This document shows positions 28,860-38,646 of a stretch of 64,000 nucleotides of DNA, one piece after another. The stretch covers positions 4,712,001 through 4,776,000 of the forward strand of contig NZ_CP088156.1 of NCBI RefSeq assembly GCF_021088345.1. The letters run 5' to 3'. Under the pieces are notes generated by a model. The model was not told the origin of the DNA and searched no databases. It saw nothing but the letters and a program-made list of their open reading frames with translations. Each line of letters begins with the position of its first letter. Positions within the stretch are counted from its first letter, which is position 1. Source of the DNA: Bradyrhizobium ontarionense (GTDB lineage: Bacteria > Pseudomonadota > Alphaproteobacteria > Rhizobiales > Xanthobacteraceae). The position numbers were made by a program, and so were the translations under genes.

Positions 28860-29891
28860 TCAATTGCCCTTCAGATCGTGCGCGACCGGCAGGTAGTAGT
28901 CGGTCCAGGCCTTCGGTTGCGTCTTGAGCGTGCCGATCTTGGCGAGATGCGTGGCGAACTTCATGGTGCCCTGCGGCTCCAGATTCCATTCCATCATACC
29001 GGGCTCCTTGAGCCAGGCGAGCAGATCCTCGACCGAGGTCTTGTCGCCGGTGATCTCCTTGTAGATCTCGACGGCCGCTTTGGTGTCACTGCGGATCAGG
29101 TCCTGCGCTTCCTTGGTGGCGTCGCGCACCGCCTGGATGATCTTCGGATTGGCGTCGGCGAACTTCGTCGTGGTGAAGAACTGCGCCTGGCTGAGCGGCC
29201 CGCCCATGACATCAGGCGAATACATCACGACATGCGCGCCGGGCACGTTCTTCATTTCGAGGAACGTGTAGGGCGGGATCGAGAAATGATTGTGTACCTC
29301 GTGCTGCGGATTGCTCAGCGCCGTGTAGGCATCGGGATGACCGAGCTGCACGGTGTTGGCATCGAGCTTGTTCCACTGGTCGGCGCCGAACGCCTCGGCG
29401 GCCGCGATCTGCAGCACGATGGCCTGGGTCGAGACCTTCACGGTCGGCACCGCGATCTTGTCGGTGGGACCGAAATCCTTGATCGACTTGATGTTGGGAT
29501 CGCGGCTGATCAGCGTCATCGGCTGCGCCGAGGTCGCGACGATGCCCTTCACGCCGCCCCGGGTACGGTCCCACAGCAACAGCAGATTGCCGGTGCCGGT
29601 ATTGAGGATGTCGACGCTGCCCGACAGCAGCGCATCGGTCTGCGCGCCGCCGCCGGAGAAGGTCAGCCATTTCGTGGTGACACCGGGCACGCCGAGCGCC
29701 GCAGCGTGCTTCTCGATCAGCTTGTTCTTCTCGATGATGTGGCTCGGCATGTAGAAGATGCCGGGCTGGCGCGACAGCGACACCTCGGTCTTCTGCTGGG
29801 CCTGCGCCGTGGCGCTCCAGGTCGCCGAAACCAGCATCGCGGCCAGCAGGCCGGCGGCCCGTGTGGCCGAGCGCCCGAATTTCTCGAACAT
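28860..29891 (-). CDS. ABC transporter substrate-binding protein (NMT1/SsuA-like)
   Basis: 343 residues. AGGAGG lies about 8 bases before the ATG. Signal peptide about 1-31 (ends ATAQAQQ). The mature part starts VSLSRQPGIFYMPSHIIEKN and contains GAQTDALLSGSVDILNTGTG, the NMT1/OpuAC-like hinge region, and KIAVPTVKVSTQAIVLQ. It is periplasmic and sets the substrate of the importer, which is unknown. It is the first gene of the five-gene operon and lies 45 bases after the 30-base palindrome. Confidence 0.9.
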   Translation of the reverse strand: MFEKFGRSATRAAGLLAAMLVSATWSATAQAQQKTEVSLSRQPGIFYMPSHIIEKNKLIEKHAAALGVPGVTTKWLTFSGGGAQTDALLSGSVDILNTGTGNLLLLWDRTRGGVKGIVATSAQPMTLISRDPNIKSIKDFGPTDKIAVPTVKVSTQAIVLQIAAAEAFGADQWNKLDANTVQLGHPDAYTALSNPQHEVHNHFSIPPYTFLEMKNVPGAHVVMYSPDVMGGPLSQAQFFTTTKFADANPKIIQAVRDATKEAQDLIRSDTKAAVEIYKEITGDKTSVEDLLAWLKEPGMMEWNLEPQGTMKFATHLAKIGTLKTQPKAWTDYYLPVAHDLKGN

Positions 29892-29936
29892 GGGACATCC
29901 CTCCTCGCGTGCCGGCTCCTTCTTGACGGCCGGTGA

Positions 29937-29966
29937 AGAGATGCACTAATGCATTAGTGCATCTCT
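29937..29966. promoter_or_regulatory. Perfect 30-base palindrome, likely GntR operator
   Basis: Half-site AGAGATGCACTAATG at 29937-29951, followed by its exact reverse complement to 29966. It is centred between the divergent substrate-binding-protein gene (start 29891) and the GntR gene (start 30015), with 45 and 48 bases to each start. FCD-type GntR proteins bind palindromes in just this position and usually repress both the operon and themselves. Confidence 0.75.
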
Positions 29967-30014
29967 GACAAGCGTCCTTTCCGTCCTGCGTCCGAACGTC
30001 CGCGATTGGACCCC

Positions 30015-30728
30015 ATGGCCTCCCTGCCCGCGCCGCACTCCGCCGCCAGCTCGCCCGACCGGCTCGATCCGAGCCGGCGCGCGGCGCCGCAAGTGTTCGA
30101 TCGGCTGCGCGACCAGATCATCGCGCTGGCGCTGCCGCCGGGCGCGCCGCTGTCGCGCACGGCGCTGCAGACCGAGTTCGGCCTGAGCTCGACACCGATC
30201 CGGGACGCGCTGATGCGGCTGGCCGAAGAGGGCCTCGTCGACGTCTTCCCGCAGCATGCGACGCTGGTCAGCCGCATCGACATCGGCAGGGCCCAGCAGG
30301 CGCAGTTCCTGCGCCAGGCGCTGGAGCTGGAGATCGTGCGCCTGCTCGCGCTGCAACCGGCGAGCGCCCCCGTGGACGAGCTGGATGGCCTGATCAGCCA
30401 GCAGAGGCGGTTCGCCAAGGACGGCGACTTCGCCGCCTTCACGGTGGTCGACAATGCGTTCCATGCGCGGCTCTACAGCGCGGCCGACAAGCAGGAGCTG
30501 TGGACTCTGGTGCGCAGCCGCAGCGGCCACATCGACCGGCTGCGCCGGCTGCATCTGCCGTCGCCCGGCAAGGCGCAGACCATCCTGCGCCACCACAAGC
30601 AGATCGTCGAGGCGATCGCGGCCGGCCAGCCGGACGAGGCACAGGCACATCTGCGCGAGCATTTGACGGGCACGCTGAGCGACCTCGCCACCATCCGCAG
30701 CCTCTGGCCGGACTACCTCAGCGGGTAG
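30015..30728 (+). CDS. GntR family regulator (FCD/VanR-like) of the adjacent catabolic operon
   Basis: 237 residues from ATG 30015 (MASLPAPHS). The winged helix covers about 25-90: VFDRLRDQIIALALPPGAPL, LQTEFGLSSTPIRDALMRLA, EEGLVDVFPQHATLVS. An all-helical FCD domain follows, with NAFHARLYSAADKQELW and RHHKQIVEAIAAGQPDEAQA; the Asp and three His of this domain usually bind a metal that touches an organic-acid effector. It is divergent from the dehydratase/ABC operon across the 30-base palindrome, so it most likely represses that operon until its substrate arrives. Confidence 0.9.
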   Translation: MASLPAPHSAASSPDRLDPSRRAAPQVFDRLRDQIIALALPPGAPLSRTALQTEFGLSSTPIRDALMRLAEEGLVDVFPQHATLVSRIDIGRAQQAQFLRQALELEIVRLLALQPASAPVDELDGLISQQRRFAKDGDFAAFTVVDNAFHARLYSAADKQELWTLVRSRSGHIDRLRRLHLPSPGKAQTILRHHKQIVEAIAAGQPDEAQAHLREHLTGTLSDLATIRSLWPDYLSG

Positions 30729-30764
30729 TGGCGGCGATGCCGAGGCAACTCCGCTGCCGCGGCG

Positions 30765-32969
30765 TCAGGCGGCAGTCCGTCTCCGCCTGTCCCCTGCCAC
30801 AGGATTGCCGCGACGCTCGGGTCCGCGATAGCCCGGATTGTCCTCGCCGCGGCGGTCGAGCGGGCCGCTGCGGAGCCGCGTGAAGAATTCCTGGACTTCC
30901 GCAGCAAGCTCTTCGGCGACCCGTGAGACGTTGTCGGATGCGTTGCGCACGCTGGCGGCAGACTGGCTGGTTTCCTCGATCGCGCCGCTGACGGTGGAGA
31001 TGTTGGAGGCGAGCGTCTGACTGCCGGAAGCAGCCATCTGGACGTTGTGCGAGATCTCGCGCGTTGCTGCGCCCTGCTGCTCGACGGCGCTGGCAATCGC
31101 GGTCGTGACGTCCTCGATCTGGCGCATGGCGGTGGCGACCTGCTTGACGGAAGCGACCGCGTTGCTGGTCGAGCTCTGGATGCCCTGCACATGCTGACCG
31201 ATCTCCTGCGTCGCCCGCGCGGTCTGCTCGGCCAGAGACTTGACCTCCTGCGCCACCACCGCGAAGCCGCGACCAGCCTCTCCGGCGCGAGCCGCCTCGA
31301 TGGTAGCGTTCAGCGCCAGCAGATTGGTTTGTGCCGCAATCGCCTGGATCAGATCGATCACGGTCGAGATGTTCTGCGCGGCCTGCGCCAGGCCCTCGAT
31401 TTCCGCCTCGGAACGGGCCGTCGTCGCATTGGCGCTCCGCACGGTCGAATTCGACAGCTCGATCTGGCGCCCGATCTCGACGATGGAGCTCGAGAGCTCC
31501 TCCGCCGCGGCCGCGACCGTCTGCACGTTCGCGGCGGTCTTTTCGGACGCGCCGGCGGCCGACGCGGCCTGATCGGTCGCGTGACTCGCGATTCCCGTCA
31601 GTGTCACGGCGGTACTCTTCATCACATCGACATTGTCGTCGACCTGCGACAGCAATTCGGCGGACTTGGCGCGGAAGGCCTCGACGGCCTGTTCCACGAC
31701 GCGGTTCATCGCCTCGCGCGCTTCGGCCTCACGGACGTATCTGCTGGACGCCTCGTGCTGCGCGATCACGTTGTCACGGAACTTCGCCACGGCCTTGGAT
31801 ACGTCGCCGATCTCGTCGCCGCGATCGGCCGTCTTGAACTCCACCGTCGTATCGCCGCCCGACAGGCGGCCCGAATCGGCGACCAGCTCCTTGATCGGCT
31901 TGGTGATCGAGCGCGCCACCTGGACCGCAATGCCCACCCCGAGCAAGAGCCCGACGCCGAGCAGCGTCCACTCGGCGAACAGGAGGTTCTCGATCAGCGC
32001 GGCAACAGAACCCGAGTCCTTTACCAGCACGTCCAGCTGGTTGGTCTTCAGTCCGCCGCCGAAGGTTCCGTCGGCGCGGTGCTTGCCGTCCAGCAGCTCG
32101 AGCAGCTTGTTCGCCCGCGGCGCCGCCTCGGTCGCCAGCAGGAACACTGCGGCATTCCATTGCGGCGACTGGCGGATCGCGAAGATCCTGTCCGGAAGCG
32201 GCGCGAACGCCTCGCTTGCCCGGGTCACGTTGTCGAACGCGGCCTTTTGCGAAGCCGACAGCAGGCTTGCCTGCGAACTGACGGTTGCCACCGCGGTCCT
32301 GAAATTGGTGTAGGGGCCGGTGAACTTGTCGCGATCGGAAGCTTCGCCCGAGGCGACATAGAGCCGGAGTTGCGAGCCCGCCGCGGCAAGGTTGCCGCGG
32401 ACGTCGGCCATCGTCTTCAACAGACGCTTCCGCTCCGGCGTCGCTTCCAGCGAATTCTCCTCCTCGATCATCTTCGTGATCTCGGCAAACATCGTCGCGA
32501 TCAGAGGCGAGGCTTCCGTGCCGAGCAGTTTCGTCGCCGGATAGGCGTCGGCGGTGAAGGCCACGACCTCGGCCTTGTCCTGGGCGGCTTTGAACTCGGC
32601 GAGCAGCGGCTTGGCGTCGGCCCATAGTGCGCGGTTGTCGGCGCCGGCGAAGCCCGCAGCCAGACGGTCGAACTCCTGGATCGAACGGTCGAAATTCGTC
32701 CACAGCGCCGCCCGCGCCTGCTTCATGTTCGGATCCCCCGTCAGCAGATAGCCGCGCAGCGCCGCGAGCGTCGCGTAGAGATTGCCGACCAGCTGCGTGC
32801 TGCTGATGGCCACCGGCGATCTCAGCTCGACGACCTTGCGGAATTTCTCCGCGACATCCGAGACCGCATAGGCGGAGTAACCCACGGCGCAGGCGAGCAA
32901 TATGCAGATCAAGCCAAATCCGGCGAGCAGCCGGCTCTGAATCTTCAAGCTGGAAACGAAGCCAAACAT
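30765..32969 (-). CDS. Methyl-accepting chemotaxis protein
   Basis: 734 residues. TM1 about 12-33 ([20 protein letters not shown]). A helical periplasmic bundle of about 290 residues of the 4HB/HBM type ([19 protein letters not shown]) leads to TM2 about 328-350. HAMP starts [20 protein letters not shown]. The signalling hairpin tip is [20 protein letters not shown] followed by [20 protein letters not shown]. The C-terminus is Arg-rich ([20 protein letters not shown]) without a clear CheR/CheB tether pentapeptide. It would signal to a CheA such as the one at 41570. Ligand unknown. Convergent with the GntR gene. Confidence 0.93.
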   Translation of the reverse strand: MFGFVSSLKIQSRLLAGFGLICILLACAVGYSAYAVSDVAEKFRKVVELRSPVAISSTQLVGNLYATLAALRGYLLTGDPNMKQARAALWTNFDRSIQEFDRLAAGFAGADNRALWADAKPLLAEFKAAQDKAEVVAFTADAYPATKLLGTEASPLIATMFAEITKMIEEENSLEATPERKRLLKTMADVRGNLAAAGSQLRLYVASGEASDRDKFTGPYTNFRTAVATVSSQASLLSASQKAAFDNVTRASEAFAPLPDRIFAIRQSPQWNAAVFLLATEAAPRANKLLELLDGKHRADGTFGGGLKTNQLDVLVKDSGSVAALIENLLFAEWTLLGVGLLLGVGIAVQVARSITKPIKELVADSGRLSGGDTTVEFKTADRGDEIGDVSKAVAKFRDNVIAQHEASSRYVREAEAREAMNRVVEQAVEAFRAKSAELLSQVDDNVDVMKSTAVTLTGIASHATDQAASAAGASEKTAANVQTVAAAAEELSSSIVEIGRQIELSNSTVRSANATTARSEAEIEGLAQAAQNISTVIDLIQAIAAQTNLLALNATIEAARAGEAGRGFAVVAQEVKSLAEQTARATQEIGQHVQGIQSSTSNAVASVKQVATAMRQIEDVTTAIASAVEQQGAATREISHNVQMAASGSQTLASNISTVSGAIEETSQSAASVRNASDNVSRVAEELAAEVQEFFTRLRSGPLDRRGEDNPGYRGPERRGNPVAGDRRRRTAA

Positions 32970-33485
32970 TCAATCCCCCAATATTCCCAGACCGTCCGGC
33001 CGTTCGCCGCCGCGCAGCTCAAATCACGCCACCCGCGTCCCCCGCCACGCCCCGCCTGCGAGGTCGTTCCGATCGCGTTCTGTGACTGGTCTCCCACGCG
33101 CAGAACCTTTCGCGGACATCATGTCGGGCGGGCGCAACGCGAAAGCGGCCGCGGCGAGCCCGATCGCAACCAGCGCGCCGAAGCAGGCAAGGCGGGAATC
33201 TTGGTAACTTTTCCATTGATCGCATTAAGCGGGCGTGAAACTGTCCGCCAGTACAACTACGGCGAGAATGCCTCAAGCTGAGGCGGCGGCGCGCTTAGAG
33301 CCGAAGACGCCGGCCGCCGCGCCCGGAGCGACCGCAAAGGTGCCAACTCACCGCCGCCGCCGCGGTCGGTGCCGGCTGGTCCATGTGACTTGCTCGGCGA
33401 AGCGCTTGCGGCGCGCCGCGAATTGGGCAAAACCTTTACAACTGACCGTTGGTCCTTCTGCCAGCCATTCGGGGAGACGCGGAGC
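32970..33485. other. Divergent intergenic region with one CCGTA-N4-TACGG-like dyad
   Basis: 516 bases between the MCP and the receiver protein. No coding frame is convincing. An AT-richer stretch at 33203-33230 (TGGTAACTTTTCCATTGATC) may be promoter. It contains the dyad listed at 33249-33262. Confidence 0.5.
33249..33262. promoter_or_regulatory. Dyad CAGTACAACTACGG (one mismatch to CCGTA-N4-TACGG)
   Basis: 13 of 14 bases match the copy at 49469. It lies 223 bases before the receiver gene at 33486 and 279 bases before the MCP start. It belongs to the family of seven dyads in the signalling block. Confidence 0.45.
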
Positions 33486-33920
33486 GTGGCGAAGATACTG
33501 GTCGTGGACGACGATCCGGTCATTCAGATGACCATTCAGCGCGTGCTCGAACAGGGAGGCCACGTCGTGGCGGTGGCCGGCGACGGCCAGAAGGCCCTCG
33601 CCCGGTTCGAGAGCGACAGCTTCGATCTCGTGATCCTGGACATCTTCATGCCGGGCATGGACGGGCTGGAGGCCATGCGCCTGATCCTCAAGCGCCGGCC
33701 GGACGTCCCGATCATCATGACCTCGGGACGACCCGATACCCCGAACTCGATTTCAGAACCCGATTATCTTACCATGGCCACCAAATTGGGAGCGGTCTCC
33801 GCATTGCCGAAGCCGTTCAAACCGGCGACCCTCCTGGCCCTGGTTTCCGATTGCCTGGCGTCGGCAGGCGACAAGGCGGCTCCACCTCGGCCAGGCCACG
33901 ATGCTATTCCGAACTCCTGA
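33486..33920 (+). CDS. Stand-alone response regulator receiver protein
   Basis: 144 residues from GTG 33486 (VAKILVVDDD), with GGGGAGA upstream. A single REC domain: acidic pair in VVDDDP, phospho-acceptor Asp in LVILDIFMPGMDGLEA, Thr in IIMTSGRP, Lys in LPKPFKP. No output domain, so it should pass signals by protein contact. A loop insertion (NSISEPDYLTMATKLGAVSA) lies between the Thr and the Lys, as in a known group of single-domain REC proteins. Its last 20 bases overlap the hybrid kinase gene, so the two are coupled and probably partners. Confidence 0.9.
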   Translation: MAKILVVDDDPVIQMTIQRVLEQGGHVVAVAGDGQKALARFESDSFDLVILDIFMPGMDGLEAMRLILKRRPDVPIIMTSGRPDTPNSISEPDYLTMATKLGAVSALPKPFKPATLLALVSDCLASAGDKAAPPRPGHDAIPNS

Positions 33921-36900
33921 CAGCAGAACCGGCCAGGAGCCTTTGCTGAGCGGTTCCTCAAACGGAAACGACCCGCTCGGTCTCGGCCGCCGCATGACGC
34001 TGACGACGCGGCTGGCCATCGCGATGATTCTGCTGGTCGCAATCGCCGTGTTCGCCGTCGGCTGGCTCGGCTACCGCAGCCTCGAGCGCGCGCTGCTGCC
34101 GCGGGCACTCGACCGCATCGAGGCGCATTCGCGCCTGATGGCGAACGAACTCGAGAACTATGTCGGGGGCGCCCGCAACGATCTGGCGAGCTATCGCGCC
34201 TCGCCGAACCTCGCGACCCTCATCCGCACCCTGAAGACGGGCGGCCTGGATCCGCGCGAGGGATTGCCGGCGCAGTCGTGGCGCGAGCGGGTCGCGACGC
34301 GCTATTTCGCCGAGCTTCAGGCCAAACAGACCTACGCGATGATCCGCGTGGTCGGTATCGACAACAACTACCGCGAGGTGATCCGGGTCGACCGGCTCGG
34401 GCCCGGCGACAGCGTCCGGATCGCCGCCGAAGACGAGCTGATCACCCGCGGCGAGCGCAACTACATCAAGGAGACGTTGCGCCTTGGGCCTGGCGAAATC
34501 CGCGTCTCGCCGGTCATTCTCGATGGCAACACCACGGACCCGAAGACCGGCGTCCCGATGCTGTGCGTCGGCACCCCCGTGTTCTCGCCGGACGGCAAGC
34601 CGTTCGGCATCCTGATGCTCGATGTCGACATGCGGCCGGTGTTTGCGCATCTGCGCATCGCGGCGCGGCCGGGCGCGCAGCTCTACGTCGTGAACGCGCG
34701 GGGCGACTATCTCTTCCATCCCGAATCCGATCGCGAATTCGCTTCCAAGCGCGGCCGGTCCACGCGATGGCAGGACGACTTTCCGACGCTCGCCAGCGCC
34801 ACCGGCTCGACGCAGGGGTTCGCGCGGATCCTGCACGACGAGGCGGAGCGTCCCGGCGGGGTCGCGTTCGCGCCGGCGCTGCTCGCCGGACAGGAATGGG
34901 TGGCGGTCATCGAGACGATCCCGAACACCGCGTTCATGGCGCCCGCCCTCGCCATTCGCAAGACGGCGATCGAGGTCGGCCTGATCGCGATGCTGTGCGC
35001 TGCCGCGCTCGCATTCGTGGTGGCGCGCTCGCTGACACGCCCGATCAATCAACTGACCCAGGCGGTCGAGGGCGTCGGACGCGGCGAAGCGGTGAAGATT
35101 CCGCTCGAGGCGGTCGGCGAGACCGGCGTGCTGGCGCACGCTTTCGCCCGCGTCATGGAGGAGGTCCGCGCCAAGACAGCCGAACTCGAGCGCGAGGTTC
35201 AGGAACATTATTTGACCGAAGCGGCGCGCGACCATTTCGCCGCCCGCGAGCGGCTCTACAGCGCCGCAGTGGAATCATCCAACGATGCGATCGTGACGCT
35301 CTCGCTGGACGGCACCATCACCGGCTGGAATCCTGCCGCCGAGACCATGCTCGGCTACTCCGCCGAGGAAGCCGTCGGCCGTGACGCCAATTTCGTCGTG
35401 CCGCCCGACCGTCTCGCCGAAGCGCAGGATATTCTGGTGCGCGTGGCACGCGGTGAACGGATCCAGCACTTCGAAACCGTGCACATCCGCAAGGACGGCG
35501 ATCCGATCCTGGTCTGGCTCAGCATCTCCCCGATCAAATCGCCGACGGGCCAGATCATCGGCGCCTCCAAGATCGCGCGCGACATCACCGAGAGCCGCAA
35601 GACCGAACAGGCCCTGCGGCAGCAGACGGAAGAGCGCCGCCGCATCTTCGAGACCTCGCAGGATCTGATCCTGATCACCGATCGCCACGGCGTCGTGGTG
35701 CAGGCCTCACCGAGTGCGGAGGCGATTCTCGGCTATAAGCCGGCAGAAATGATCGGACGCAACGGCGCCGATTTCATCCACCCGAACGATCTGCCCAAAG
35801 CCCGCGACGAGCTCCGCGCCTCACGAAAGGGCTTGCGCGCGCTGAATTCCGACGCACGCTACATCCACAAGGACGGCCGCGTCGTGACCCTGTCGTGGAC
35901 CTCGAACTGGTCCGAGCCGGTGCAACGCCATTTCTTCATCGGGCGTGACATGACGGAGAGCCGGCTGGCGCAGGAAACACTGCGCGAGAGCGAGCAGCTG
36001 GCCCGCAACATCGTGGAGACCGCGCTCGACGCCTTTGTCCAGATCGACGACAAGGGGAGCATCCTCAACTGGAACTCACAGGCCGAAAAGATCTTCGGCT
36101 GGTCGCGCGCCGAGATCATCGGCATGGATGTGCTCGACCTCATCACGGTCGCGGGCGAGGGCGAAGAACTGCGCGCGGCGCTCGGACGCATCCTGCTGAC
36201 CGGACAGGCCAGCACGCTGGGAACCGGCCGGCGCCGCGAGGTCATGGTGAGGCGGCGCGACGGTCGCGAGTTCAAGGCCGAGCTGAGCGTGACCGCGCTG
36301 AAGACCCGCAACGGTTTCGTCCTCAACGGCTTCTTCCGCGACCTGACCGACAAGATCGCGACCGAGGAACGGATTCGTCAGTCCGAGAAGATGGAAGCGA
36401 TCGGGCAGCTCACCGGCGGCATCGCCCACGACTTCAACAACATTCTCACCGTGATCACCGGCACGATCGAGATCCTCGCGGCTGCCGTTGCCAAGGAGCC
36501 GCAGCTCGCCGCCATCACCAGGATGATCGACGAGGCCGCGGCGCGCGGCGCCGACCTGACCCAGCACCTGCTCGCGTTCGCACGCCGGCAGCCGCTGCAG
36601 CCGCGCGAGGTCGACGTCAACACGCTGGTCATCGATACGGCCAAGCTGCTGCGGCCGACGCTCGGCGAGCAGATCGAGATCGAGTCGGTATTCCAGGACG
36701 AAACATGCGTAGCCCATGTCGACCCCAACCAGCTCGCCACGGCCGTCATCAATCTCGCGCTCAACGCCCGCGACGCGATGCCGAACGGCGGCAAGCTCAT
36801 TCTGGAGACGGGATGGTCCGACCTCGACGAGAACTATGCGAGCCTCTATGACGACGTCCGGCCTGGGCGCTACGCCACGATCGCGGTCAGCGACAGCGGC

Positions 36901-37515
36901 AGCGGCATTCCGGCGGCCATCATCGACAAGGTCTTCAATCCGTTCTTCACATCGAAAGGTCCCGGCAAGGGGACCGGACTCGGGCTATCGATGGTGTACG
37001 GCTTCGTGAAGCAATCGGCTGGACACATCAGGATCTACAGCGAGGAAGGCAACGGCACCACAATCCGCATGTACCTGCCGCCCGGCAGCGAGGGCGCGAT
37101 CGCCCTGACGTCCGGAGCCGAGCCGGCGATCGAGGGCGGCCACGAGACGATCCTGGTGGTGGAGGACGACCGGCTGGTGCGCGGTTACGTGCTCGCCCAG
37201 CTCCATGCCCTGGGTTATGCGACGCTCGAGGCCGCGAATGCGACGGAAGCACTCGCGATCACCAACGCGGGCGAGCCGTTCGACCTGTTGTTCACTGACA
37301 TCATCATGCCGGGGACGATGAACGGACGGCAGCTTGCGTCCGAAATCCAGCGTATCCGGGCAGGCCAGAAGGTGCTCTTCACCTCTGGCTACACCGAAAA
37401 TGCGATCGTCCATCACGGCCGCCTCGACGAAGGATGCCTGTTGCTTGCCAAGCCGTATCGCAAATCCGAACTGGCCAAGATGCTCCGCAAGGCGCTCGCC
37501 CCGCCGGAGATGTAA
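33901..37515 (+). CDS. Hybrid sensor histidine kinase: Cache, HAMP, three PAS, kinase, REC
   Basis: 1204 residues. TM1 about 38-58, extracytoplasmic dCache domain to about 355 (YAMIRVVGIDNNYREVIRVD), TM2 about 360-380, then HAMP (SLTRPINQLTQAVEGVGRGE). PAS units run from about 455, 575 and 700 (AIVTLSLDGTITGWNPAAET; LILITDRHGVVVQASPSAEA; AFVQIDDKGSILNWNSQAEK). H-box GQLTGGIAHDFNNILTVITG, N-box LATAVINLALNARDAM, G-boxes DSGSGI and GKGTGLGLSMV are intact. The C-terminal REC has VVEDDR and FTDIIMPG with Asp. The kinase core is the same type as the ATP-site-less protein at 47242. ATG 33901 overlaps the upstream REC gene by 20 bases. Confidence 0.93.
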   Translation: MLFRTPDSRTGQEPLLSGSSNGNDPLGLGRRMTLTTRLAIAMILLVAIAVFAVGWLGYRSLERALLPRALDRIEAHSRLMANELENYVGGARNDLASYRASPNLATLIRTLKTGGLDPREGLPAQSWRERVATRYFAELQAKQTYAMIRVVGIDNNYREVIRVDRLGPGDSVRIAAEDELITRGERNYIKETLRLGPGEIRVSPVILDGNTTDPKTGVPMLCVGTPVFSPDGKPFGILMLDVDMRPVFAHLRIAARPGAQLYVVNARGDYLFHPESDREFASKRGRSTRWQDDFPTLASATGSTQGFARILHDEAERPGGVAFAPALLAGQEWVAVIETIPNTAFMAPALAIRKTAIEVGLIAMLCAAALAFVVARSLTRPINQLTQAVEGVGRGEAVKIPLEAVGETGVLAHAFARVMEEVRAKTAELEREVQEHYLTEAARDHFAARERLYSAAVESSNDAIVTLSLDGTITGWNPAAETMLGYSAEEAVGRDANFVVPPDRLAEAQDILVRVARGERIQHFETVHIRKDGDPILVWLSISPIKSPTGQIIGASKIARDITESRKTEQALRQQTEERRRIFETSQDLILITDRHGVVVQASPSAEAILGYKPAEMIGRNGADFIHPNDLPKARDELRASRKGLRALNSDARYIHKDGRVVTLSWTSNWSEPVQRHFFIGRDMTESRLAQETLRESEQLARNIVETALDAFVQIDDKGSILNWNSQAEKIFGWSRAEIIGMDVLDLITVAGEGEELRAALGRILLTGQASTLGTGRRREVMVRRRDGREFKAELSVTALKTRNGFVLNGFFRDLTDKIATEERIRQSEKMEAIGQLTGGIAHDFNNILTVITGTIEILAAAVAKEPQLAAITRMIDEAAARGADLTQHLLAFARRQPLQPREVDVNTLVIDTAKLLRPTLGEQIEIESVFQDETCVAHVDPNQLATAVINLALNARDAMPNGGKLILETGWSDLDENYASLYDDVRPGRYATIAVSDSGSGIPAAIIDKVFNPFFTSKGPGKGTGLGLSMVYGFVKQSAGHIRIYSEEGNGTTIRMYLPPGSEGAIALTSGAEPAIEGGHETILVVEDDRLVRGYVLAQLHALGYATLEAANATEALAITNAGEPFDLLFTDIIMPGTMNGRQLASEIQRIRAGQKVLFTSGYTENAIVHHGRLDEGCLLLAKPYRKSELAKMLRKALAPPEM

Positions 37516-37553
37516 GGCTTTCCGCGCGGCCGCCGGCAGCGACGACGGCGCTA

Positions 37554-38189
37554 TCAATTAGCCCGCGACGCCGTCATCACGATGCGGATCAGATCCGCCG
37601 CATTCCGCGCACCCAGCTTCTTCATGATGTTGGCGCGATGATCCTCAATGGTGCGCGGGCTGATGCCGAGCGTACGTCCGGCTTCCTTGTTCGACGCGCC
37701 CGCCGTGAATTGTTCCAGCACCTCGCGCTCGCGCCGCGTCAGCGGCTCGCGTCCCGGGAAATGCAGCGAGCCGATTTTCGGCGAGGCATTCTCCTTCTGG
37801 CGCCGCGCGAACGCGCCGATCGCCTCGCTCAGACGCGCCACGATTTCACTGCCCCGGAACGGCTTCTCGATGAAGTCGAGCGCGCCGTTCTTGATGGCGT
37901 TCACGGCCATCGGAATGTCGCCCTGACCCGAGATCATGAAGATCGGCGCCGGATAGTCCTCGCCATGCAGTTCCCTGAGAATGTCGAGTCCCGACTTTCC
38001 CGGGATGTGCACGTCGAGCAGAATGCAGGCCGGTGTCCTGCTTCGCGCCACCGCCAGGAGCGCGGCTCCGTCCGCGAAACAGATCACCTCATATCCACCC
38101 GCCGACAAGACCATCGAGAGGGTGTCGCGCACAGCTGGGTCATCATCGACGACAAAAATCTCACCGCGGGAAGCTGTTTGTTCGGCCAT
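37554..38189 (-). CDS. FixJ-family response regulator (REC plus LuxR-type HTH)
   Basis: 211 residues from ATG 38189 (MAEQTASRG). REC about 8-125: FVVDDDPAVRDTLSMVL, phospho-Asp in CILLDVHIPGKSGLD, and EKPFRGSE with the Lys. A FixJ-type linker leads to the HTH (LTRREREVLEQFTAGASNKE, GISPRTIEDHRANIMKKLGA). The recognition helix is nearly the same as in the regulator at 54097. It is convergent with the hybrid kinase at 33901, a plausible partner. A CCGTA-N4-TACGG dyad lies 79 bases before the start, so autoregulation is likely. Confidence 0.92.
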   Translation of the reverse strand: MAEQTASRGEIFVVDDDPAVRDTLSMVLSAGGYEVICFADGAALLAVARSRTPACILLDVHIPGKSGLDILRELHGEDYPAPIFMISGQGDIPMAVNAIKNGALDFIEKPFRGSEIVARLSEAIGAFARRQKENASPKIGSLHFPGREPLTRREREVLEQFTAGASNKEAGRTLGISPRTIEDHRANIMKKLGARNAADLIRIVMTASRAN

Positions 38190-38646
38190 GGGCGAATGCT
38201 CTTGCAAAGAGAGAAGAAACAATGAAAGCGCGTCTTATGATACCACACTCGGCAGGTCGTTTGGGCACCCGTATTTGTACGGCTTATGATCTTAGCCCAC
38301 AAGTAGTAGCGGCAGACCAATAGCCGCCACCACGAGAACACGATCTGGACACGATCTCAAGATCGTCTTCACATGCTGCATGCTGGCGAGCAGAGCACGT
38401 CGACGCCGGGTCGATCATGATCGACATCAAGCTCTGATTGATAGGCAGCGCGGGCCATTGCGACGCATGATCGCGGCGCTTTCGGCAGAGCGATGGGCCT
38501 TAGATTCAACGAAACTCTGCACGGCATCTGACACAAGGGCCGGGCCATCGGCCGGCGCTGCCCTTGTTTTCATCATATGGAGGCGCGAGAGGAAAGTTGC
38601 ACAAGATCGAGTCGCCTCGATCCGACCGTGAGCCGATCCATCTATC
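38190..38646. other. Intergenic region with palindromes upstream of the FixJ-like gene
   Basis: 457 bases, no credible gene. Besides the dyad at 38269 it holds ACGATCT-CA-AGATCGT at 38351-38366 and the perfect palindrome TCGATCATGATCGA at 38411-38424. Confidence 0.45.
38269..38282. promoter_or_regulatory. Dyad CCGTATTTGTACGG
   Basis: Exact CCGTA-N4-TACGG, 79 bases before the start of the FixJ-like regulator gene on the minus strand. Confidence 0.6.

Noticed and set aside
29946-29957. The 30-base palindrome as part of a transposon end or REP element
   Set aside because: It has no paired copy nearby and is placed exactly between a GntR gene and its likely operon, which fits an operator better.
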